Part shown: piece after piece, positions 1-7,489 of the stretch
How the letters are laid out: each line of letters starts with the position of its first letter
Position numbering within the stretch: position 1 is the stretch's first letter
From: CAIQIA01 sp049317465
GTDB lineage: Bacteria; Cyanobacteriota; Cyanobacteriia; PCC-6307; Cyanobiaceae
Assembly (NCBI GenBank): GCA_049317465.1
Contig: JBMOIF010000038.1
Coordinates: 1-21,826, forward strand
Reading direction: 5' to 3'
DNA length: 21,826 nt
Translations under genes and position numbers: made by a program
Notes under the pieces: generated by a model
What the model saw: only the letters and a program-made list of their open reading frames with translations
Databases searched by the model: none
Told to the model about the DNA's origin: nothing

Positions 1-133
1 CCTTGGCCATCTTCAGGAACAGCAGATAGGTGAGCTCCGTCACGTACTGGTGATAGGTCACCCCGTCGTCCTTGAGGACGTTGCAGAGGTTCCAGAGCTT
101 GCCGACGATGTCGTGCGTGCTGCTGCCTGCCAT
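1..133 (-). CDS. hsdM: Type I restriction-modification methyltransferase subunit HsdM, N-terminal fragment
   Basis: This is the first 44 codons of a gene that continues past the left edge. The start is ATG with a purine-rich site (AAGGGGA) about 9 nt upstream. The peptide contains HDIVGKLWNLCNVLKDDGV followed by YHQYVTELTYLLFLKMAK. This is the characteristic HsdM N-terminal helical segment that precedes the N6-adenine methyltransferase domain. In the family, two HsdM and one HsdS form the methylase, and HsdR joins for cleavage. It is the last visible gene of a minus-strand locus with hsdR and a DUF262 gene; hsdS is not in the window. The methylase motifs (NPPF and others) lie outside, so activity cannot be judged. 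Confidence 0.88.
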   Translation of the reverse strand, partial: MAGSSTHDIVGKLWNLCNVLKDDGVTYHQYVTELTYLLFLKMAK

Positions 134-238
134 CAGAGCCAGTCCCCTTGCTGCGCAGCACCGGCCTGCCGTTTGCTCTCCGATCTCACCGGGTCACCGC
201 GCGCACCTGGGCCCATTGTCGTGGATCGGCACGGTCTG

Positions 239-820
239 TCAGGCCCCCCAGAGCTCTGCCAGATCCAGCCGCAGGCCCGGCAACTCCGGGTCCCCGCTGA
301 GCGCCGCCACCCCGTCAAGCTGTTGTGGCTCACCACTGGCGTGCCAGACCTCCACACGGCGGGTTTCGGGCAGCAGCAGCCACCCCAGCAGCGCACCGTT
401 GGCTTGGTAGGCGGCCATCTTGCGCCGCAGCACTGGCAGTCGATCCGATGGGCTGGCCAGCTCCACCACCAGATCGGGGCAGAGGGGTGGAAAGCCCTGG
501 CGCTCGGCCGGGGTCAAGGCCTGCCAGCGCTCCAGCCGCACCGCACTGCCATCCGGGCTCAGCACGGAGCCATCGGGCAGCAGGAAACCGGTGGAGCTGT
601 CGAACACGCACCAGCCCGGCTGGCTTCGGGCCCACAGACCCAGCTGAACAGCCAGCTGGTTGTTGCGCCGTCCGGTTTCGCCGCCCGCAGGGGTCATCTC
701 GATCAAATGCCCGTCGGCCGCCAGCTCCAGCACCGCCTCCGGATTCGCCGCACAGAGCTCAGCGAACTGGGGCGGCGTGAGCCGCAGCGCGTCGCTGAGT
801 TGGCGGGGCAGGGTGAGCAT
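239..820 (-). CDS. Uma2-family (DUF820) putative endonuclease
   Basis: A 193-residue protein with the Uma2/DUF820 fold signature. An SPD motif in the middle (about residue 88) is followed by FPPLCPDLVVELASPSD, then a Lys in RRKMAAYQANGALLGWLLLP, and an RRVEVWHASGEP strand. These are the expected positions of a PD-(D/E)XK-type nuclease core: Asp of SPD, Glu of VVEL and the downstream Lys. The family is extremely abundant in cyanobacteria and its cellular role is mostly unknown. The gene sits between hsdR (44 bp upstream) and hsdM (105 bp downstream) in the same direction, so it may be co-transcribed with the restriction locus. Full length for the family. A role in restriction is only inferred from position. 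Confidence 0.85.
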   Translation of the reverse strand: MLTLPRQLSDALRLTPPQFAELCAANPEAVLELAADGHLIEMTPAGGETGRRNNQLAVQLGLWARSQPGWCVFDSSTGFLLPDGSVLSPDGSAVRLERWQALTPAERQGFPPLCPDLVVELASPSDRLPVLRRKMAAYQANGALLGWLLLPETRRVEVWHASGEPQQLDGVAALSGDPELPGLRLDLAELWGA

Positions 821-864
821 GGCCCTGCGGAGGCGTAGGGGCTGCCTCAGATTTTAGGCCGACT

Positions 865-3800
865 TCAAGCGGCCGCCTCCCACACGGCCTCCTGGAAACG
901 GTGCAGCACCGCCTCCAGCTCTCCCCCGAACAGCTTGTTCAACCGAAGCCAGCCGCCCCCCTCGCGGCGGAACAGCAGGGCGTCGTCATCGAGGGCTTCG
1001 CGGTCCACGATCGTGATCGCCTTGGTCTGGTTGGCGATGCGTTGCAGCCACTGGCGTTGGGGCGTGGTCCAGGCCCGCGAGGCCAGGATGCGCTGCAGGG
1101 CTTTCTCCACGCGCTGCTCGTAGGGCACCAGCGGATCGCCCAGGGCCGCCTGGCGGATGTAACCCATGATCGAGGCGGCCAGGTCTTGGTTGGTGGTCTC
1201 CCGCCAGGCGGTGCCCAGGGTGGCCTCGTTGTAACCCCGCTGATCCAGCGCCAGCCTCAGCTCCCGCAGGTCCTTGCGGGTGAGTTCCCAGGGCCGCTGC
1301 AGCACGGTGGTGAGCGCCGGCAGGTCATTACCGGGATCGCGCACGAAGGCGGTGAAGCCTTCCAGGTAGTCCTCCGGGCGGGTGGCGTCGCCATAGCCCC
1401 GCTCGATCGAGCGCAGGGTGTCGTCGTGCTCCGAGAGGAACTGGGGCTGGGCCGGTCCTTCCCACTTCGCATCCAGCAGCTGCCCCAGGCCGGCAATCGT
1501 GCCCAGCCAGCGGCGGGCTTCCACCATCGGCAGCTGCTGCAGCCGCGTGATGAAATCCGCAGGCTCCTCCCCGGTGAGCTGCCGGAACTCGGCCTCAGCG
1601 TTCTCGCTCAGGTGCCGTTGCTTGCGGCGCAGCTTGGCGATCAGCTGTTCGCGTACCAGTTCACTGTCTGCTCCCTCGGTGGCATTCAGCTCGCTGATCA
1701 GCTGGCTGAAACTGACCTTGGGATTCACCACCACCGGCTGCATCTGGGTGAAGCGCTGCAGGGCGTTGTAGATGCCCACCGCATCGAAGATGCGAAAGCT
1801 GTCTTTGCCGATCGCTTCACAGAGACGGGTGGCACGGCCCCTCATCTGGTCGTAGAGAATGCGGCTGTTCATCCGGCGCAGGAACACGATGTTGCAGATC
1901 GACGGCACGTCAACGCCGGTGCTGAGCAGATCCACCGTGACGGCCACATTGGGGAAGGCCTCGTTCTTGTAGCGGCGGATCAGTTCCTTCGGTTTGTCGC
2001 TGGCCCCGGTGATCTTGGCCACGGCGCCATCGTCCACACCGTCGTAGCGCTCCCGGAAGGCTTCCTTCAGCAGCAGCACCACCAGATCGGCATGGGCATC
2101 GGTGGCACAGAAGATCAGTGTTTTCTGCGGCGACAGGGGATCCAGCTCATTGGCCAGCACCTCACACACCACTCTGTTGAAGGCCTCGGTGATCACCTGG
2201 CGGTTGAACGCCTCCACCTCAAAGCGCAGCTCATCGGGTGTGGTGAACAGCTCGATCTGGGCCGTGCGCGGATCGTAGGTCTTCACCTCCGCTCCGGCCG
2301 TCCAGCGGATGCCTTCACTGGAAAGCTCCGTGGAAATCAGCAGGGGTGGTTCGTGGTCCACCAGATAGCCATCCACCACGGCCTCGCGATAGCTATACAC
2401 GAACACCGGCTGGCCGAAGATCTCCACCGTGTGCAACGCCGGAGTGGCTGTAAGGCCAATCTTCACGGCATCAAACAGCTCCAGCACCCGCCGATACTTC
2501 GACACGTAGTCGTTGAAATCCCGGAACCCCAGCTCCCGCTCACTCAGCTCCCGATCCAGCAGGTAGCCCCGGTGGCATTCGTCCACCACGATCAGGTCGT
2601 AGGTGTCCACGGTGGGTTTCTCGTCATCGCTGCCCAGCAGCAGGCGCTGCACCATCGCCTGCACGGTGGCGATCTGCACCCGTGTGTCGGATTCCGGTTC
2701 CCGCTCCCCCAGTTCCTTGATGCCGTAGATGTCGGCGAAGCTCTGCAGGCTCTCCATCCGGGTTTCCTTGAAGGCATCGGCGGCCTGGGTGCCGAGTTCG
2801 GAGCGGTCCACCAGAAACAGCACCCGGCGGAAACGGCCGGTCTTGAGCAGGCGGTAGATCAGGGCCACACAGGTCTTGGTCTTGCCGGTGCCCGTGGCCA
2901 TCGCCAGCAGGATCTCCCGCTGCCCGGCGCCGATCGCAGCCTCGGCGGCCTCAATCGCGCCCCGCTGGTAGGGGCGCAGGGGAAAGCCATAGCTGAACCC
3001 CTCGCGCCGCAGCTGCTCCTGGGCCTGGGCCACGTCCTGCCGCGCCAGAGTCTGGAGCCCTTCCGGTGAATACCAGCCATCCAGGGGGCCGGCAAGGTTC
3101 TCACTACGGCGCAGATCCCGGAACCAGATGCCGCTACGGGTGCGCAGCTGGCGCAGGTAGGGCCGGCCATTGCTGGAGAAGGCAAAGGGGATGCGGTACT
3201 CCCCGCCAGGGCCCCAGCCTTCGCTGCTCAGCTCGATTCCCTCAGATGGCTGGAAGTCGCGGCAGTAGCGCTGGGCCTGGGGAAGCACGCCCGCCACATC
3301 CTTGTGGGCCCGCTTGGCTTCCACGGCAGCGATGGGGGTGAGCCCCACGAACAGCACGTAGTCGGCCGGGCCGCTGCTGGTGGGCCATTCGGCGATGGCC
3401 AGGTTGCGGTTCTTCTGCGGGCGGGCTCCTGCGGCGTAGCGAAGAGCCTGGGTGTCGGCCTCCCAGCCGGCCTGCCGCAACTGCTCATCGATCAGCTGGC
3501 GGGTGGCGGCCTCATCCAGCTCGATGGCCGCGGCGGCTTTGCGGGACGCCTGCCGCAGGCCTGAGGCCACGGCTGCCGGTTGCTGAGCGGCAGCGTTCTG
3601 AAGGTCCTGCAGCTGGGCTGCGAGGGCTGCCTTGTCGGCCTCCACCTGCTCGGCCAGTTGCTCCCATTGCTGTTGCTCGCCCAGGGCCTGCTGCAGCTGG
3701 GCTTCTGCAGCACTGAGCTGCTCGCTGATCGCTCCCTCGTTGGCGCGGTAGGAATCGAGCGCGGCCTGCAGGCGCGCCAGTTCCTGCTTCAGGGCCTCGC

Positions 3801-4224
3801 TTTCGTCAACCGGCGGCTGAGGGGGCTGAAAGGGGCCGCTGCGGAACTCTGGATCACCGAAGCTGCGGTGGAACCACACCCCAAGCTGCCAGGCGATCTT
3901 GAGGGTGCTCAATGCACTGGCATGGTCGCCCTGCAGGCCATGGGTGGCGGCGTTGCCGTTCTTGCGCAGGTCGTGGAAGAGCGCCGCCACCTCCCGCTCG
4001 ATCAGCCCGTCCAGCTCCAGGCGGCGGACCAGGGCCAGCTGTGTTTCCTCAAGGCTGGTGAACACACCAAAACGGGAGGCCATGTGCTGGGCCAAGCGCT
4101 CACCCAGCTGCCGGAGCTTGATCAACGCCGTGTTCGGATCCTCGGGGAAGTAGCGCTCTGCCAGAACCCCCAGGCGGAACAGCTGCTCGTCGTAACGGCG
4201 CAGGTGGGCGAAGTTGGTGCTCAC
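865..4224 (-). CDS. hsdR: Type I restriction endonuclease subunit HsdR
   Basis: Restriction/translocation subunit of a type I system, 1119 residues from the chosen GTG. An N-terminal DUF4145-like helical region (about 1-130) is followed by a Gln/Ala-rich coiled coil (about 140-210). A nuclease domain (about 235-330) has PADYVLFVGL then AAVEAKR, a PD-(D/E)XK arrangement. An SF2 motor follows, with Walker A ATGTGKTKT near residue 445, DECH in VVDECHRGY, TATPALHT, and the later helicase motifs STGVDVPS and QMRGRATR. The C-terminal region resembles the EcoEI HsdR tail. GTG is preferred because it overlaps the stop of the DUF262 gene (GTGA), and the following STNFAHLRRYDEQL is the usual family N-terminus. 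It appears intact. It would cut DNA after ATP-driven translocation, together with HsdM and an unseen HsdS. Confidence 0.95.
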   Translation of the reverse strand: MSTNFAHLRRYDEQLFRLGVLAERYFPEDPNTALIKLRQLGERLAQHMASRFGVFTSLEETQLALVRRLELDGLIEREVAALFHDLRKNGNAATHGLQGDHASALSTLKIAWQLGVWFHRSFGDPEFRSGPFQPPQPPVDESEALKQELARLQAALDSYRANEGAISEQLSAAEAQLQQALGEQQQWEQLAEQVEADKAALAAQLQDLQNAAAQQPAAVASGLRQASRKAAAAIELDEAATRQLIDEQLRQAGWEADTQALRYAAGARPQKNRNLAIAEWPTSSGPADYVLFVGLTPIAAVEAKRAHKDVAGVLPQAQRYCRDFQPSEGIELSSEGWGPGGEYRIPFAFSSNGRPYLRQLRTRSGIWFRDLRRSENLAGPLDGWYSPEGLQTLARQDVAQAQEQLRREGFSYGFPLRPYQRGAIEAAEAAIGAGQREILLAMATGTGKTKTCVALIYRLLKTGRFRRVLFLVDRSELGTQAADAFKETRMESLQSFADIYGIKELGEREPESDTRVQIATVQAMVQRLLLGSDDEKPTVDTYDLIVVDECHRGYLLDRELSERELGFRDFNDYVSKYRRVLELFDAVKIGLTATPALHTVEIFGQPVFVYSYREAVVDGYLVDHEPPLLISTELSSEGIRWTAGAEVKTYDPRTAQIELFTTPDELRFEVEAFNRQVITEAFNRVVCEVLANELDPLSPQKTLIFCATDAHADLVVLLLKEAFRERYDGVDDGAVAKITGASDKPKELIRRYKNEAFPNVAVTVDLLSTGVDVPSICNIVFLRRMNSRILYDQMRGRATRLCEAIGKDSFRIFDAVGIYNALQRFTQMQPVVVNPKVSFSQLISELNATEGADSELVREQLIAKLRRKQRHLSENAEAEFRQLTGEEPADFITRLQQLPMVEARRWLGTIAGLGQLLDAKWEGPAQPQFLSEHDDTLRSIERGYGDATRPEDYLEGFTAFVRDPGNDLPALTTVLQRPWELTRKDLRELRLALDQRGYNEATLGTAWRETTNQDLAASIMGYIRQAALGDPLVPYEQRVEKALQRILASRAWTTPQRQWLQRIANQTKAITIVDREALDDDALLFRREGGGWLRLNKLFGGELEAVLHRFQEAVWEAAA

Positions 4225-5225
4225 AACACCGCGACCCACTGACGGATCTTGTCGGCCATCAGGCGCCTGCGCTCCACCAGGAAGGCGTTGTAGTCCAAGG
4301 GGTTGCCATCCAGGAGCGTTGACGGCAGGCAGTTCATGGTGAGATTGGCCTTGAGCTCTGCCGGATCGGTGATGCCGCCATACCGCTTGGGCCCACCATT
4401 CACTTGCTCACGCAGCTCAGCGAAGTAGACCTCGGGCGCCTTGTCGCCGATCGCCATGTTGATCTCGCTCTGGGAGTAAAAGTCTGGCGAGATCGCCAGG
4501 TGGCAGAAATATTCGATGGCTTTGCGTAGCATGTTGCCGCCGTAGGTCTCGTTAACGGCAATCTTCGACATGGCGAAGTCGGCCTGGGACAGCTCCGCCC
4601 CGGCCGAGTTGACGCGGATGAAGATCTCGGTAACGGTCTCAATGTCAAGATCTTCCGCCAGCTCAATCAGGCCAACGGAGTTGTTCACGATCTTCAGGAG
4701 CCTTTGCAGCGACTTGCCAACGCGATTGCGATCAATCTCCGGATTACGAGCAAGATACGAATCCGTCTGCTCGAACAGATCAGCATCTGTCTGGAAGAGA
4801 TGGGAGACATCTGGAATCCAGAGAGGATTCTTGGCGATGGCAGGGTTGCTGACTTCAAAACTCGGCTCGTCATCGCCTGCCAGCGGGTTGAAGGCAATGC
4901 GGATTCGCACGCGTTCGTAGTCCTTCGTCAGCACCTCCATCCCCAACAGGGAGGCCATCAGAGCCGTCACCCGTTGCTGACCGTCGATCAGGATGCGCTT
5001 TCCTGCAGACGTGGTGCCGTCTTTGAGCTTGACCGTTGGGTTCCGCCACGCGATCAGATAGCCCACCGGGAACCCCTGATAGAGGGAGTCGAGCAGGTTG
5101 CGCACCTTGGTGGCTTCCCACACAAAGGGTCGCTGGATTTCGGGAATGGCAATTTCGCCGCTCTTCACCCACGTCAGCAGGGTGTCGATGGGGTGGGGAG
5201 TCACGGAATAACGCTGGGTGGCCAT
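4221..5225 (-). CDS. DUF262 protein, probably internally deleted
   Basis: A 334-residue DUF262 protein (ParB/Srx-like fold, related to GmrSD-type nucleases). Visible motifs are PEIQRPFVW (28-36), the nucleotide-binding-type DGQQR (81-85), and FIRVNSAGAELSQADF (202-217). The C-terminus, ending in ERRRLMADKIRQW, is the normal end of much longer relatives of roughly 550-600 residues. From memory of that family, the part joining AISPDFY to SQSEINMAIGDKAPEVYF (near residue 250, nt about 4475) lacks some 200-odd residues. These include the helical region and the HHxFP DUF1524/HNH-like nuclease motif. The reading frame is kept. It overlaps hsdR by 4 nt and ends 3 nt after the upstream gene, so it belongs to the restriction operon. 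Nuclease function is probably lost; NTP binding may remain. Confidence 0.85.
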   Translation of the reverse strand: MATQRYSVTPHPIDTLLTWVKSGEIAIPEIQRPFVWEATKVRNLLDSLYQGFPVGYLIAWRNPTVKLKDGTTSAGKRILIDGQQRVTALMASLLGMEVLTKDYERVRIRIAFNPLAGDDEPSFEVSNPAIAKNPLWIPDVSHLFQTDADLFEQTDSYLARNPEIDRNRVGKSLQRLLKIVNNSVGLIELAEDLDIETVTEIFIRVNSAGAELSQADFAMSKIAVNETYGGNMLRKAIEYFCHLAISPDFYSQSEINMAIGDKAPEVYFAELREQVNGGPKRYGGITDPAELKANLTMNCLPSTLLDGNPLDYNAFLVERRRLMADKIRQWVAVL

Positions 5226-5228
5226 CTC

Positions 5229-5609
5229 CTACGCCTCCCTCAGCAACTGCCGCACCAGAGCGACCAGTTCCTTCTTCGTGAAGCTCTCCAAGGGGGGCGG
5301 CGGCGGCGTCACACCATGGTCTTCAAGAACCTTGGCCAAAGCTGCCTTTTGCAGCTTGGACGTGCCTTTGATCCCATGCTCCCTGCACAGCAGCCTCAGG
5401 CTGGCCACGGACTGCTTCAGGAAACTGCCCTTGCCTGGCAGGGCTTTGGGGGCCTGTGCATCTCCTGGCTGCGAATCCTCAAGTGCTTGCAAGGCAGCAC
5501 CGGAGCGCTGCAGATGGTCAGCCACCCGGCGGTACACCCGGGCATCGGTACCCGCCAGTTCGCGGTGGGTCTGCTCCAGCAGATCGGCGATCGAAGGCCC
5601 TGCGCTCAT
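5229..5609 (-). CDS. Small SAP-like domain protein, restriction-locus associated
   Basis: A 126-residue protein of unknown function. The ATG is chosen because it forms an ATGA overlap with the stop of the upstream coiled-coil gene; an in-frame upstream start at 5696 would only add a Gly/Arg-rich tail lying inside that gene. The C-terminal half holds a helix-turn-helix-like SAP/Rho-N pattern: VASLRLLCREHGIKG, then KLQKAALAKVLEDHG. After a run of five prolines comes a second lysine-rich helix, SFTKKELVALVRQLL. SAP-type modules often bind nucleic acid, so a DNA-binding accessory role is plausible. It ends 3 nt before the DUF262 start, which makes co-translation likely. Function is inferred from context only. 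Confidence 0.65.
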   Translation of the reverse strand: MSAGPSIADLLEQTHRELAGTDARVYRRVADHLQRSGAALQALEDSQPGDAQAPKALPGKGSFLKQSVASLRLLCREHGIKGTSKLQKAALAKVLEDHGVTPPPPPLESFTKKELVALVRQLLREA

Positions 5610-6064
5610 GGCTGACCACCGAGCTGGTTCGACGCCTTGCCCTCCTCGGCGGTTTCGGTTGCCAGTTCGGCAGCCTGGGCCTTCACCGCGCGCCAACGCG
5701 TCGCCAGTTGCACCAGGCGGCGGAACATCTCGACCAGCCAGAAGCCACTCTGGCGCTCACTCTCATCAATGAGCCCAACCATCGCATCGCCCGTTTCCTC
5801 CAGTTCACGGATCACGGTTCCGAGCTTGGCGTTCAGGGCATGAAGCCGGGCCTTGGCCCGTGCCTCATCGGCCAGATCCGCCTCCAGCTCCCCCAGCTCT
5901 CGCCGCAGCTCGGCAATCACAAGCCCCCGCCGATCCCTTTCAGCCTTTAGGGCACCTCTGGAGCGATTGGCTGATGCGAGAGCGGCTCTGCATTCCCGGT
6001 ATGTGCTCTCAAGAGCCTCGGGCTTCGGAGATGCCGGAAAGTCGCTGGCCGAACGGAGAGGCAT
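5606..6064 (-). CDS. Coiled-coil hypothetical protein, first gene of restriction locus
   Basis: A 152-residue protein that I do not recognise. Residues of about 15-95 are charged, Ala/Arg/Glu/Leu-rich heptad-like helix (for example RSRGALKAERDRRGLVIAEL) and predict a long coiled coil. A hydrophobic stretch, GFWLVEMFRRLVQLATRW, follows, then an acidic, Gln-rich tail. There is no catalytic motif and no signal peptide. It is the first gene of the minus-strand cluster and overlaps the SAP-like gene by 4 nt (ATGA). No convincing ribosome binding site precedes the ATG, so the start is uncertain. Its position suggests an accessory, structural or regulatory partner of the type I system or of the DUF262 protein. 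That is an inference. Confidence 0.6.
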   Translation of the reverse strand: MPLRSASDFPASPKPEALESTYRECRAALASANRSRGALKAERDRRGLVIAELRRELGELEADLADEARAKARLHALNAKLGTVIRELEETGDAMVGLIDESERQSGFWLVEMFRRLVQLATRWRAVKAQAAELATETAEEGKASNQLGGQP

Positions 6065-6155
6065 TGGATGATCGACCCGGTTAAGGCAACTTGATGGATT
6101 TGACCCACCCTTCAGTACTCAATCTAATCCAGGGCGCCTTGGCGTTTCCTGCTCG

Positions 6156-6174
6156 TTATGCACATCTTGCATAA
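6156..6174. promoter_or_regulatory. Perfect inverted repeat upstream of the restriction operon
   Basis: TTATGCA, a 5-nt spacer, then TGCATAA form a perfect 7-bp inverted repeat. It lies about 92 bp upstream of the first gene of the minus-strand restriction locus, in an AT-richer island within GC-rich DNA. It has the size and symmetry of a dimeric repressor operator. No T-run follows, so it does not look like an intrinsic terminator. The binding protein is unknown. The surrounding stretch 6065-6302 holds no gene that I can support. Confidence 0.4.
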
Positions 6175-6302
6175 ACCCCAACCTGCCTCCCCGCGACGGC
6201 GGTCCGTTCGACCAAGGCTCAATTCCTTTTCAGCCTCACTGCTGTCTCCCAGCTGCTGCGGCCTTGTCATCCCCGCCATTCCGGCACCATCTGGGGCATG
6301 AG

Positions 6303-6646
6303 ATGGGCCTTAAGCCCAAACCCAGCCAGACCGACCTGCTGTTCGTGACCCTCAACAAGAGCGAAGCCCTCTTCTCCCCCTCCACCCGCTACCGCCGCCT
6401 CCCCCACCGGCCAGCACTACATCCACCATGAGGCGCGGGGCTCACGGGGCAGCTGTTCGTGCGCGAGCACCGCAAACAGGGCGGCATCACCGAGCCGCTT
6501 CGCTGTCTGGGGTTGGCCGTCCACGAAAGCCACGAGGGCGAACGGCCGATGGCGAGGGGGAATCTCTGTGGCGGCTGGAGCGGGCGATCCCGGCGGCCTG
6601 GCTGCCAGGCTGTTGCTTGGCATGAACATGGCGTTGGCGGTTTAGG
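6303..6646 (+). pseudogene. Decayed DUF3427-type helicase C-terminus, copy 1
   Basis: A remnant of a helicase tail broken by frameshifts. The first piece, 6303-6395, reads DLLFVTLNKSEALFSPSTRY in frame. A deletion joins it to the piece giving TGQHYIHHEARGS. After a frameshift the sequence continues LFVREHRKQGGITEPLRCLG and then ESHEGERPMA. The end, ATGGCGTTGGCGGTTTAG, codes MALAV and stop. These blocks match, from family knowledge, the DUF3427 region at the end of SSL2-like/PLD helicases found in defence loci. No intact helicase is nearby. Its 44-nt stretch at 6372-6415 is identical to copy 2, including the deletion junction. The end lies about 55 nt before the preferred hicB start. Confidence 0.75.
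6372..6415 (+). repeat. 44-nt identical direct repeat, shared with 7197-7240
   Basis: The 44 bases at 6372-6415 and at 7197-7240 are identical and lie inside helicase-tail copies 1 and 2, flanking hicBA. The run spans the same deletion junction (6395/6396 and 7220/7221). Flanking identity remains high but is broken by substitutions and small indels. A repeat of this length around hicBA could support recombination that deletes or amplifies the module. Confidence 0.8.
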
Positions 6647-6700
6647 GGGGCAGCGTTAATGACCAGAGGCCGTCAGACTGAGGACATCGCACCGGAGCCA

Positions 6701-6907
6701 ATGGAACTCACGGCTGTCCTCACACCTGCGGAAGAAGGTGGTTACGTGGCCTTCAACCCTGAGACGGGCACCACAACGGAAGGGGAAACCATCGAGGAAG
6801 CACTCTCCAACCTGCGTGAGGCCACCACGCTTTATCTGGAGGAGTTCCCCGCCGTGATCAAGGGCCACCCATTGGTGACCCTGTTCACCGTCCCCGCGCA
6901 TGCCTAA
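6701..6907 (+). CDS. hicB: HicB-family antitoxin
   Basis: A 69-residue HicB antitoxin with the pseudo-RNase-H fold signature: MELTAVLTPAEEGGYVAFNP, then TTEGETIEEALSNLREATTL and YLEEFP. It would bind and neutralise HicA. The start at 6701 gives the usual family N-terminus; an in-frame ATG at 6659 would add 14 residues without family support, although the only purine-rich site before 6701 (GGAG) is unusually close. There is no separate C-terminal DNA-binding domain, so this is the short type of antitoxin. It overlaps hicA by 8 nt, antitoxin first, as expected for a coupled module. It lies between two decayed helicase tails. Confidence 0.85.
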   Translation: MELTAVLTPAEEGGYVAFNPETGTTTEGETIEEALSNLREATTLYLEEFPAVIKGHPLVTLFTVPAHA

Positions 6908-7115
6908 GCTCCCGCACCTTTCCGGTCGGGAGATCATCCGCGCGCTGGAGCGGCTGGGATTCGAATCCGTTCGCCAGAACGGCAGCCACGTGGTGATGCG
7001 GTGCGGCAGCCGCGGCTGTGTCGTTCCCCTCCACAAACCGGTCAAGGTCGGCACCCTTGCTGGTCTGCTGAGGCAGGCCAGGGTTGATGTGCGTGAGTTC
7101 CTGGATCTTCTTTGA
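6900..7115 (+). CDS. hicA: HicA-family mRNA interferase toxin
   Basis: A 71-residue HicA toxin with the dsRBD-like fold. SGREIIRALERLGFESVRQ leads to the catalytic histidine in NGSHVVM (His30), followed by GCVVPLHKPVKVGTLAGLL and a terminal helix ending in EFLDLL. All family landmarks are present and the frame is intact, so it is probably an active ribosome-independent ribonuclease held in check by HicB. The ATG lies inside the end of hicB (8-nt overlap), which suggests translational coupling. The stop is followed after about 40 nt by decayed helicase tail copy 2. Confidence 0.9.
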   Translation: MPKLPHLSGREIIRALERLGFESVRQNGSHVVMRCGSRGCVVPLHKPVKVGTLAGLLRQARVDVREFLDLL

Positions 7116-7157
7116 ATGGCATCGCTCCAACCTTGGTTTTGATGACCATTCGTCGCC

Positions 7158-7446
7158 AAAGTGCTCTGCGTAGCCATTAACAAGACCGAGGCCCTTTTCT
7201 CCCCCTCCACCCGCTACCGCCGCCTCCCCCACCGGCCAGCGCACCATCCACCACGAGGCGCGGGGTTAGCGGGTGCTCCTGTTCGTGCGCGAGCACCGCA
7301 AACAGGGCGGTGTCACCGAGCCGTTTCGGTGTCTGGGGTTTGCCGTCTACGAAAGCCACGAAGGGGAACGGCCGATGGCGATTCGCTGGCGGCTGGAGCG
7401 GGCGATTCCGGCGGGGTGGCTTCCGGTGATGGCGTTGGCGGTTTAG
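7158..7446 (+). pseudogene. Decayed DUF3427-type helicase C-terminus, copy 2
   Basis: A second remnant of the same tail, better preserved than copy 1. After a degenerate lead-in with NKTEALFSPSTRYR (to 7220), a deletion shared with copy 1 changes the frame. From 7231 the sequence reads openly TGQRTIHHEARG, an in-frame TAG at 7267-7269, then VLLFVREHRKQGGVTEPFRC, ESHEGERPMAIRWRLERAIP and WLPVMALAV with stop at 7444-7446. The stop codon at the end is thus the ancestral gene end. The internal TAG and missing upstream domains rule out function. The next gene, mntA, starts 43 nt later. Confidence 0.8.
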
Positions 7447-7489
7447 TGTCCAGTAGCCTTCCCACCCCTCACGACCGGCCTTGAGGCCC

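Noticed and set aside
901..3069. A 722-codon open frame on the plus strand opposite hsdR
   Set aside because: It is antisense to a complete HsdR with all motifs. The product is His/Gln/Gly/Leu-rich low-complexity sequence with no family, as is usual for the mirror of a GC-rich gene.
6428..6659. Short open frames inside the 6.4-6.66 kb segment considered as small genes
   Set aside because: The same bases, read across frameshifts, give blocks of a helicase C-terminus (REHRKQGGITEP, ESHEGERPMA), so they are frames within a pseudogene.
7161..7484. A 107-codon open frame considered as a separate gene
   Set aside because: It is the out-of-frame reading of helicase-tail copy 2. The correct frame shows the family blocks and an in-frame TAG.
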